NCBI RefSeq assembly: GCF_964204645.1
Contig: NC_134027.1
Coordinates: forward strand, 24,912,485-24,976,484
Length of the DNA: 64,000 nt
Source: Tubulanus polymorphus
Taxonomy: Eukaryota > Nemertea > Palaeonemertea > Tubulaniformes > Tubulanidae
Reading direction: 5' to 3'
Shown: positions 1 through 9,808 of the stretch, in pieces
Position numbering within the stretch: the stretch's first letter is position 1
Layout of the letters: each line of letters starts with the position of its first letter
Notes under the pieces: generated by a model
Databases searched by the model: none
Seen by the model: only the letters and a program-made list of their open reading frames with translations
Told to the model about the DNA's origin: nothing
Translations under genes and position numbers: made by a program

Positions 1-735
1 AAATCTATCTTTATCTCCTCAACTTATACGAATGGTAGATAAAAATCGCGCTATATAAAAATCAATCTATCTGAGTTTATCACGAGACTTGATTAGCTCT
101 ATTTCTGATGCGGGAGGTTAAAAAAGAGTACTCTACGTTCGACTGTGGCAATCGAGGATTCTACTTGTGGCAAGCGAGGATCCACCAGGTTTGCTAGTGT
201 GCACTCAGACAACAACTCCCCAATTCCTTCTCTGATTCAATTAAAGTCTATCCATAATTTCTCAAATTCTTTGAATGGTGATTAGTAAAATTCACCTTAT
301 GAACCTAAAGACCGTCTGAGGAGTGATATTGCCTAATTTCTGATGAGGGAGGCTAGCAATCTAGATGAAAGTCATATAGTGGGCTAGCTGGTGGCACGGA
401 GTCCTCATTAGACTGCAAGCACTAAAATCCATCCGAGTTGTCGTATTGATGCGCACGCCATCTAGCCGGATATCTAGCGGCACGACACCGTCCTCATCGA
501 ATGAGGAACGATCAACCGAATTTGTGTAAACGGCGCATCGACAGGCTCGCGCAGTGTCGACAGTTCTAGCCTTATATGTAAAAACATGAAACGAAAGGGA
601 AACAATAAAACTAACTAGAAGATCATTAACGCCTTGAAAACTAATAAAGATATTGCTTAGTATTGTCGACAATGAGTGACATACAGGTTTTTCCAGTCCT
701 CAATGATGTACTTTTATCAGCAAGTAAATTCTGGA

Positions 736-1403
736 CGTATCGGCCCCACCGCTGCTTCGCGTAAATCCCGCGCGGTGGCGCCACCGCGCGGGATTTACGC
801 GAAGCAGCAGAACACAAACACGGCCACTCTCTCAATTTTCAATGATAGAAATCGTGTGTGCATTTCAATTATTTCGGCTTTTAAGGTTTTAAGGCACAAT
901 ATCAGTTGATGATGTGATATGGCGATGTTAATTAATGATAATTCCGCAGTGAAGCTAGTCACGAACGGTGCCGATTGAGTGTATAGCTGCCAAAAACACT
1001 GAAATGTGCGTAGTTGCGTAACTATTTGCAGTGAATTGCAGACGAAACATGAAGCCTTAACGGCCGTTTGAAAAAAAATTATACCAATCGCAATTGTAAA
1101 ATAAAAATGAGATAGAACCTAAGTTAAAATTCTGGCCATTTCTAAAATGTTATTAATTATTATTACTAATTTTTAGTCAGTGCGGAACGTTTAGTTTTCC
1201 AACAATAATGAGGGGTGGTAGGTAGTCATGCAATTCAAGTCATCATTTATTACACGTTACTACCGTGTTGTTGAAAATCTCGCGAGGCCTGGATCAAACC
1301 CCATTGAACAATGTGATCTGTGTGCTGGCCACAAATGCACACAGATCACACTACAATACCCACAGCTTTCATATATCCATCCAAATATTTAGTGGCTTTC
1401 TTC
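736..1403. mobile_element. 668-bp insertion unique to unit A, carrying a perfect 58-bp palindrome
   Basis: Unit C reads straight through this point; unit A is interrupted for about 668 bp. CTGGA occurs at 731-735 and 1404-1408 and may be a 5-bp target duplication. Inside is a perfect GC-rich palindrome at 751-808 (29 bp per arm, centre GGCGCC) and a second hairpin at 1312-1350 with 13-bp arms (TGTGATCTGTGTG). No convincing coding frame is seen. A non-autonomous DNA element is likely; the class is unknown. Confidence 0.6.
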
Positions 1404-1407
1404 CTGG

Positions 1408-2005
1408 ATGTCTATAATGACGTGTAATCCTAATAGTTTAGTTTATCAGTGTCTCCTTGATATGTATAGGGATGACAGCAATAATAACTGTAATTTTATA
1501 ACGGGCATTAAGACTTTACTCACTCATCTGAATTTGAATAACCTGTTGGGAAATCTAGGTGCCTGTAGCAATCCTGAATATATTTTAAGTAGCATCATAT
1601 CCAAATTACAAGACAATTTAATTCATTTTTGGAGTGAACAAGCCGCAAGTCAGAGCAAATTATCTAGAATTTTAGTATTAGAAGTGCAAATGCCAAACTC
1701 CGTACCTCATCTCACCGACTTATGATATAAAAAGGCAGACACCTGGGATTGAGTAGAGAAAACAGGCTTTGTGATACGTGTAACGGTGTCGAAGATGAGC
1801 TGCACTTCAACGTGTAGTAAATTCAACAATCTTAGGAAGAAATTTAATTTGGTAAATGTTGGTGTAAATGATGTAAATGAAATTCTATATATCGCGATAT
1901 GTCGACATAAATATGGCGACTTGTCGAGTTGGAACGCGACAACTGGAGGCACAATGAAAATGCAGATTGTCGATGATAAAATAATATTGAACAAATTCTG
2001 GGGTG
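1408..2005 (+). mobile_element. LINE ORF2 C-terminal fragment (decayed), unit A
   Basis: A frame from 1408 to 1722, then a shifted frame to about 2005, encode the end of a non-LTR retrotransposon ORF2. The tell-tale part is a Cys-x2-Cys...His-x4-Cys stretch (RLCDTCNGVEDELHF in the unit C copy) followed by a Leu-Arg pattern, as in the C-terminal region of jockey/CR1-like ORF2 proteins. The frame is broken by a stop and a frameshift near 1722, shared with unit C, so decay preceded the unit duplication. Unit A also has a 6-bp deletion inside the Cys/His motif. No reverse transcriptase core is present. Confidence 0.6.
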
Positions 2006-2334
2006 CTTTAAAGAATTTACGAATTTTTCTCGCTAAGTCATCTTGCGGACATTATTTAGTTGCTAATTCTATATCAGCTGCAATCATTTTATCAAAATGT
2101 ATTAATCACATGGTTCTATCTTATCCAATACTAAATTTTGAAAATATTTATACATTTTTGTTCGAACCCTAACCTACCAATTTAGATTGATATTGTATTG
2201 CTCTATATAACCTCGACATTGATTGACACCAGGAAGAAAAATTTGCTATGACTCAAATAGATAGCTCAATAAGTTCTAAAAGCTTCCTGATATATTGTAT
2301 CCAGCAGCATCGAAATGTAAAATCTACCGTAGAT

Positions 2335-3202
2335 ATGTCAATAAACAAAAGGAGTCGGGTAAGAGAAGCTTTTTTATCACGTGTATTAATCTGGGCCAGT
2401 TACAGTAGTAAATCATGACCGGGACCAGGCGCGGATCCAAAGGGCTCAGCTACCGAAACAATTTTTATTTTTTCTTGAGGAGTTTACTCAAGACAAAGCG
2501 GGCGAACGGTACTACATAATCGGTACAATATCATCTTATGTTTGGCCAAACAATATGCCGTATAGGCCCGCTATTATAAGAGATTTTAGTCGGCAGTTTA
2601 ACATTAACATTTTTATGATCCCCCTCCTGGAAAAAATCCTGGATCCGCGCCTGGGGACTGGTCCTGTAATTTACAAAGAGTATTTTACATAAGTGTATAT
2701 TTAAAAAGTAAGCTAACATATCATCTTAAGTTAATTGATGATGATGTATTTTTTCGGTCAATCATTCACTTTCTGATAAAGTTGTATCAAGCTCTATTTT
2801 CAAACCAGTTCAATGAGCAGTGATTTGCTGTTTTTTTTGTGTTCATCCAGGTTATTGGTATTTCGGTAGTGTTGATATCGGTCATATTCTATTTAGCTGA
2901 TCACACTGTTATCGGTGCGTATTAAACCATGTAAACTGGAATTAACTATGAAAGATTTGAAATCTACGTTCTTAGTTGATTACTCATCATCAACAATGAG
3001 CTACTCAGAAAAGTCGATGTTCATTCTATCTAGTAAACGCAGTTTTTCAATTATTTCACTGACTTTTAAACGTGGGGCCTTTTTGATCTAGGATAAAACT
3101 ATTTTCATATTGCGTTAACTTTCCGTCCGTTTTCCGTCCGTAGACGCAATCCGGTATATTTTGAAAGTGCATGTTATAGATATATGTTAATATATAAATA
3201 TA

Positions 3203-3245
<43 letters not shown>

Positions 3246-6200
3246 TTTCATCCTGGTTGTGTTGAGATAATTTCATGTCCATAAAACAATCGTTTTGAAA
3301 TTTCGTAGAAATGAGTCATTCTGTTGGCAAACAGTTTAGTTGAAATTACCAAATAAGGTAAAAATCTAGGTATCGTCCTCAACGCGGATGACAAATTGAA
3401 TTGATATGAATAGGCCCGAACGTTCGAAAGTAAAAACAGAGCTTGGCAGAGTTTGTGGAAGAGCTTCAATAGAGCTTTAACTGGCTTATTAAATGATTAT
3501 ATCTTAATCAAGCTGTTATCATAGTTTACTTTGATTGCATTTTGTGTGTTAAGGGTTGACTGTGAGCATATTATTTTCTTTATTGCATTTCTCTTTTTTT
3601 CTTTTCTCTTTTGAGGGACCTGTTTTATACAAACTATTCCTTAGTTTCTACAGGCCCCTCCAGGTCTAATTTACTGTATTTTGTATTATGCTTTGTACAC
3701 TATGCTGTAAATTATATTTGAAAAATAAAGTGTTCAAATCAAAAAACAGAGCTTTAGCAGAGCTATGAAGAATTTTGAATGTTAGATGAGAGTTCAGAAT
3801 AAGCTCTCCGGTGGAGAATTTAAATAGATTGTTAGCTCCAGTTGAAAGAAAGATGCTGAAACATTAAGCGATACTGATATATCCTAAATGCTGACTTGTC
3901 CTTGGATTGTATACTTTATTGGTTGGATCATTCGTGCATCGAAATGTAGCGATGTTGAAGACGCTTCAGTGTTGAAGACGCTTCTACGGATTGTCTGTAT
4001 CCTTTTTTGTGCCTGAGGTCTATTTTTGGCCTGAGTTTCGAGACCTGTAGCTTTCTAAGGGTTTGCCATGTTTCATTAAAATTCGCAATGGTTATTATAC
4101 TTATCAGATATTATCAGACATAAATAGTTTCAACGCGCAAAAACAAATCTCACCGCGTGCAAAAACGCTCAATAAATAATGCGCAAAAACGGTGTAATTT
4201 GTGTCGAGGAGCCCAAATCGTCCACCCATAACATTGCGTGAAATCTGAATCGACTAAACTAAATGATTATTTGAGACGATTTGAAAATGACTGCTCCATT
4301 TCATTTTGCCTTAATTCAAACAGAGGATTATACATTGACTATTTAGACCTAGTGCTTGCAATTATCAGGAGTCCGACATTGCATAGATCCCCGTCGGATT
4401 ACAGGGGATGAATGGTATAAATCATGTATGAAATACATGATTATATTTATGTTAACTATCATAAATGATAGTTATCGACACAAAAACGCTAAGGGAACAT
4501 GAATTGTTATTTTTTCATTGTAGAGTTTAATCTCAACTATTCTATTGGGTCCAGATATTTTAGAAGAACAGTGTTGCCATTGTTTTCATCATAATCATCA
4601 TGTTTACGACTTTCAGAGCAGTTCATATTCACTCAGATTTATTCATGATTATACAAATCTTTGCCAGTTTTTTCCGACGAAAAGAACACGGTGATTAATC
4701 TAAATCAACCACTTACGTAAAATCGTTTCGTGTCTTGTTTAGGACAGCAGCAGAACTGTATAGACGCAGCGAATACGAAACACACGACAGTTATAACACC
4801 AGCAGTCGTAAAACTAGGTGGCACCACTGTCGTCCAATGTCAGGTTTCACCACCCGGTAGAAATTTCTGCGGTTTCAGAATAACATTGAGTGGCCCTTCA
4901 GTGCAGTTTGCGTTTGATAAAACATACTGTCCTCGGGGAACTATCAGTGAATCCCGGTACACTGGACAATGTGACGTCACAGTTGGACGTTATGGTATAC
5001 GAATCGAGAGTGTACAGATGACTGATGCTGGAAGATGGCGATGTAACTACATGAGCTCTTACCCAAATAGTAGAACAGTACTTACTGTAATAGGTGAGAA
5101 TGAAAAGCAATTGAATAAAACTGAAATGTTTCCAAAAACGATTGAGTTGGCTGGGAGAATGTTGCTATTGTTGTCGTTATAATCATGTTTACGACTCTCA
5201 TGACAGTTCTTCAACATTTATTCATGATTATGCCAATTTAATTTTCTTAATCATTGAATCTTTTTTGAATACCGTATTGTATACTGAAGAAAAATGTGCT
5301 ATTTCTACTTTCACATTTACACAGTACCACCCAGTGGACCAGTTCTAACATCTCAACCAAACACCGCCATCAACAACATCGTCACCGTACAGGAGAATTC
5401 ACCATTAACAATCACATGTGACGGTTCACAGTCTGGAGCTACAGGACTGACGTATAAATGGAGTGGTGTCAATCTACCAGGACAGTCTAATAATAGACTC
5501 AGTTTTACACGAATCAGTAAAACTGATTCAGGTGTTTATACATGTAAAGCATCGAATACAGCAGGAACAGTTACTGGTAGTATTACTATCAATGTTCTAT
5601 GTAAGTATCAGTTAATTAGTTAAAAATCTTCATAAGCCTAGTTTAGTTCTAGAACTGTCCAACACACGCGACCCAAGAAACACAGAAGACAAAATTGTGT
5701 TTCCAAGCTTTTTCCAACGCCGCGTGTCGTTTACGAGAATAAGCCGTTTTTGATCCATCCAGTTCGATTCTGTGTTTACATGTGTTATGTACGTTGGTCA
5801 TTGACCATAATGTCATGCGAAATTTTATCTGGGTCCAGTTTCAAACAAGGGCCCACTCTTATACCGACCTATCAACTGCAAAGTTTATGAAATCAAAGAG
5901 CCTGGCATGAGACTAAATAGGAAATAAGGTGGAATTTTCTTTCGAACAGCAAAATATAAAGATATGCATGTATAATATGATTGTTCTTGAAGTGGTGCGC
6001 TACATGAAATAATAAATCTTTATAATTATTTAAATATACAAGTGATCCAGTGTCTACCCTTTCGTTTGACAAAAGAAAATTCGTATGTAGAACTGAAATT
6101 CGAATTTTCAAAATATGTGCGCAAGGCTAGAACTGTGGCGTTCAAAATGATCACGGAAACATGCTTCATAATCAACGTTAATCACCACTAGTTATTCAAA

Positions 6201-7921
6201 CGTAATTTAACAACAATATTCCCACATATATTTCATTCCTCGATTGCAAAAGATGCACCGACGGTCTCCGCGCAAGTCGAATCCGTAGCAGCAAAATTGG
6301 GAGAAACCGCTAAATTCACGATAAACTACGACGCGAATCCATCAGATGGGATAACACTTAGTTGTGTTAAGAATGAAACAAACGGAAAAACATCCTCGTT
6401 CAGATTGACTGATGTTGCTGGTAAAACTCAATTGAGCGCCACTATTCGATCAGTCCAGGCGTCTGACTACGGAACTCATTCGTGTCAACTCAAAAATTCG
6501 ATTGGTAGCGCATTTATAGCCCTGCAAGTTAAAGAAGCTGGTAAGTTAATGAATAATTACGTACATTCATTTACCAGTTAACCATATTTGGCATCTTAAT
6601 TTGCTTCCATCTACAGATGCTACTACCACAGGTTGCGGACTATCGACTCGTGGTCTACTGGGAGGTATCGCGGCCTCACTGGTCGTCATCATCGTTCTCG
6701 TTGTTGCTGTCGTGATTCTATTTCTGAAAATACGCAAGAACAATTCGAAAAGGTAGGACAAAAATTTCATCTCACCAATATATTTCAAGAAATATACGCC
6801 CTGTATTATACCGACCTTTTCCCGACGTATTTCATTCTGATCTGTTCATTTTTCCAGTTCTGTTGCTACAAAGACAAACATTAGAAGCAAGAGTAAGGCA
6901 ACGACAAGAGGTATATTTATATTTATGTTTAAATTTATAACTTACTACCCCCTACCTCCCTACCTCCACTCAGAATAGTGTCAACTCGGAATATAAGACT
7001 TATGAATTGAGAATTTTTAAATAAGTGATTACATGCAAAACTAGGTTCTTGGTTAAATTTGACTTATTAGTTAGATTAATTTTCACTGTTTGAACCACAA
7101 ATGTCAAATAGTATCTTTACATGGTATGATACAAAGAACGTGCTGAGAAACCAAGTCACCAGAACATTCCAAGAATCAACGATGATGAAATTTATAATAG
7201 ATCTATCTTGTATTTCAAATTAGATTATGTAATAAAGAAATTTACAAGGTTTTATATCGATTTTACAATAAAGAGCCATAATGAGGTGCAGTAATCTTAC
7301 GTTGGATTCGTCAGTTTTTGCGAACTATGTCTAATTCAAGCAATCAGAGACAGTTTGATATACGATAAAGGTGCGTCATCTTTACTTCTAAGTCGAATAT
7401 ATTCTGTTAACTTTTGGTTTTTCAGCTCGAAAAGATGAAGCCGAAATGTCTACGAGAAAACAGCGGTCTTCCGTTAAAACGAATGAACCTATTTACGGAA
7501 ATCGCGAGGTGCGTTATCCGCCCCGAACACAAATGTCAGTTTTCGAGTTCAACTAAATCTGGGCTGGATGCTTACTGTGTTTAAAGAAATGCTAGATAAG
7601 TCTGTATCTCTTCTTAGTTAGGCCACACTTATTTTTTCAATCGAATTTTAGGCCTACCCGGATCAAATCTAATCGTTTAAGCGTCTTAGTAGATATAACA
7701 GATTTTATTATAACTCTAATGTCATAATTTGTGCGCATCCACAGTTCAGAGATCATCACCGTATCCACAACTTTCGCAAAAAATACTGTCCTCCATCGTC
7801 AAATCTACTGATTTTCTTTTTCACGATCAATGGACATTTATCTATTATTTTACAGATGAACAACGTCGCCAGAAACACGTCCGCGTTCAGAGACGTCGGC
7901 GAGGAATATGAGGAAATCTAG
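2335..7921 (+). CDS. Three-Ig-domain type I membrane receptor, gene A (9 exons, about 446 aa)
   Basis: Inferred exons: 2335-2358, 2851-2914, 4743-5093, 5325-5600, 6253-6540, 6617-6752, 6858-6910, 7426-7508, 7856-7921. All junctions are GT-AG and the phases agree. Exons 1-2 give a signal peptide (MSINKRSR, then a hydrophobic core ending near LA, residue 24). Exon 3 is a membrane-distal Ig domain (residues 30-146) with the F-strand motif DAGRWRC; exon 4 is an I-set-like domain (SGVYTC); exon 5 is a third Ig domain with no B-strand Cys. Each Ig domain is one phase 1-1 exon. Exon 6 carries the transmembrane helix (about 348-371). The tail is basic, with Tyr421 in EPIYGNR and Tyr443 in the C-terminal EEYEEI. 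By family this is a cell-surface adhesion or recognition receptor at the plasma membrane; the ligand is unknown. An in-frame ATG at 2248 could lengthen the N-terminus. I prefer 2335 because a signal peptide follows at once and unit B shares that ATG. Confidence 0.8.
2426..2653. mobile_element. MITE with 14-bp perfect terminal inverted repeats (unit A)
   Basis: Ends are CAGGCGCGGATCCA and its exact reverse complement, and GGGAC flanks both sides (2421-2425 and 2654-2658). It lies in intron 1 of the Ig gene. Unit C has the same element with decayed ends; unit B lacks it. It therefore inserted before A and C separated, but not in the lineage leading to B. Superfamily is not certain; the ends resemble hAT-type MITEs. 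Confidence 0.6.
3207..3241. repeat. Short (TA)n microsatellite, unit A
   Basis: About 17 TA units in intron 2 of gene A. The orthologous place in unit C holds about 100 units (18563-18759). Confidence 0.9.
3480..3747 (+). mobile_element. Retroposon insertion (LINE 3' end or SINE) unique to unit A
   Basis: Present in A and absent from C at the matching site. AGAGCTTTA occurs on both sides (3471-3479 and 3748-3756), fitting a 9-bp target duplication. The right end has AATAAA (3724-3729) and a short A-rich tail, as expected for a 5'-truncated non-LTR element or a SINE in plus orientation. No coding frame is recognisable. Confidence 0.6.
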
Positions 7922-8898
7922 CACAAACAATTTTTCGAGTCCAAATTTGTATTTGCAAATCAATTTACTATAAGTTTAAAAAGTCCTTTGGATAATTTGT
8001 AAGCATAATGATCATTCCAACTTTCTCGGCGAATCTGACTGTAAAAAGTATTCGTTGCGTAGTAATAACGTTTGGCTGTGAGCCTAAAACATGTTCTAGG
8101 CAGCATATTATACAGATCGCTGATTTCTTTTAGAATCTGCACATTTTTAGCTGCAATAATGATATAATAATGTAGTTCATAACCTATCCTAGACTTTATT
8201 TTCAATCGATTCAAGCACCTTTATTCTAACCCTAACATCAATCTATTTTAAAAAATTTCACTTGTATTGCTATATAACCTCGATTCTATTAACATTTTAT
8301 AAATCCTAGTATAGGTGGAACTCATTTATAAGTTAGTGCTCTATTCAGTAACTAACATTTCTCGGGGAAGTTTTCATCAGCATCAGGCGCAGAAGGTCTT
8401 GTCAAATATGTTTTAAAAAATAGGTTAACTGATTGTGGGTTAATCCGGGGTTCACGAAAGGAATAAAAGAATAACTTGAAAACTGAACGATTTAGTAGTT
8501 CAACTGTATGGAAAGAATACTCGTACAGAAATACACCTGAAAAACTGACTCGATTTACTTACATAATGAAAGTGCAAATACTTTTTGAGCATTATTAAAC
8601 TTGGTTTTGTTAAATCGTTGATTTTTGTAAACTTGACGCCAATAAACACGAATGAATGCATGTGAAAATTTTTGTTCTTAATATTTATTTTTTCAAATGT
8701 TTTTTTTCTCTAATGACACGCAATAACAGCGACTCAAAAACCCATAATTAACCGGATTGAACATCACAATCGATGATACGTCGACCAACGCAGACAATGA
8801 GGCCTGTGGCAGTCGAGGATTCCGCTTGTGGCAAGCGAGGATCCACCGGATTCAGCAGTAGTCTACTTTCAGAAACGACGTTCGAATTGAATTTCTCT
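7922..8898. other. Gene-free tail of unit A (3' UTR and spacer)
   Basis: Between the stop of gene A and unit B I see no gene. The stretch is nearly identical to 15138-16105 in unit B and clearly diverged from 23181-24215 in unit C. It ends with two imperfect copies of a 22-bp motif ending GTGGCAAGCGAGGATCCACC (about 8812-8853), a motif found near every unit junction. Confidence 0.7.
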
Positions 8899-8979
8899 AA
8901 AATCTATCTTTATCTTCTCAACTTATACGAATGGTAGATAAAAGCCGCACTATATATATGAAAAATGAAACATCAATCT

Positions 8980-9640
8980 TAGTTGACAGTAGCGGAGCTG
9001 TCCGGATCACCAGATGCCAAACAGAAAAGAACGATAAACTCCGGTATCAAATCAAGCATATCCTTTATTCCACGGTTATCAACAAATAAATTCCAGCAAT
9101 ATTCGTTCACAAAATATATCGCGCGCACACTGAGAGTTCGGCAGGAATATAAACTACGGGCAAACGAATAAAGATGAAATATGCGGGAAGAGAAAAGAAC
9201 CTGAAATATAAGTAAAAATGTGAGATTAGTGTACCGCTGGTAAAACCGGTAGAGGCAATGTTCCAGAAACGCCAGAATTAATGTAATTGACTGACACCAC
9301 CGTAAAATACAAATAATCAATAATAATTAATATCCCCTTAATCAAAGTAAACCCACCATAGCGAAATTGATATAAAAGTTAAAAAAAGCGATGGGAAGAG
9401 ACTCGGTTCCCACGCGTCTGCTTCTAGATAGTTCTCATAACGATGTGCCGAATAAGACAACTCATCCCGGAAGGGATGTTTTCTCAATTGCTAGGACCCC
9501 CACACCTCCACGAGTCTTACCACGAACCTGCGATCCTAGTCACGTAGGCAAGTTGCACCGGTAAACCAGGATGGGCAGCAATCAGGACATTGGGGTACGA
9601 TAACCACACTCAAACGTGGTGAACTTTTATCTTTTTAATC
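8980..9640 (-). mobile_element. Unit-B-specific insertion, possible Penelope-like 5' region
   Basis: This stretch has no match in units A or C. Read on the minus strand, its start shares about 28 bp (through CCACGTTTGAGTGTGGTTAT, 20 of them) with the element at 55301-55492. That element carries a hammerhead motif and terminal-type hairpin like Penelope-like retroelements. No reverse transcriptase is present. Assignment rests only on that shared end. Confidence 0.4.
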
Positions 9641-9808
9641 TGGACATTGTTTGTTTTAACCATTGTATATATCAGGAACATTTGCTGTGACTGCAATGGG
9701 TATTCCCTGGATGTGATAACTGAATATATTGACGCCACAAGTACAAGTTCTGAAAGAGGTTTTATAAACTGTATCGATGCAGGGTCAAAATATAAATCTA
9801 CCGAAGAA

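Larger units (their letters stand above)
1..8898 (+). repeat. Tandem segmental repeat, unit A (left end may be cut by the window)
   Basis: The first bases (AAATCTATCTTTATCT...) recur near 8899 and near 16118, and decayed near 24222, which defines a head-to-tail array. The unit holds a LINE fragment, the Ig receptor gene A and a gene-free tail. Its body (about 1-7870) is nearly identical to unit C apart from two insertions present only in A (736-1403 and 3480-3747) and a much shorter (TA)n tract. Its tail (about 7900-8898) is nearly identical to the tail of unit B instead. More units may lie to the left of the window. Confidence 0.9.

Noticed and set aside
361-672. Minus-strand open frame of 103 codons in unit A
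   Set aside because: The counterpart in unit C (16473-16655) is truncated by an indel, and the frame is not conserved at the fourth unit start; no domain is seen.
7960-8214. Minus-strand open frame after gene A, matched at 15207-15428 in unit B
   Set aside because: Conserved only because the two tails are almost identical; the frame is broken in the older copy in unit C. More likely 3' UTR or spacer.
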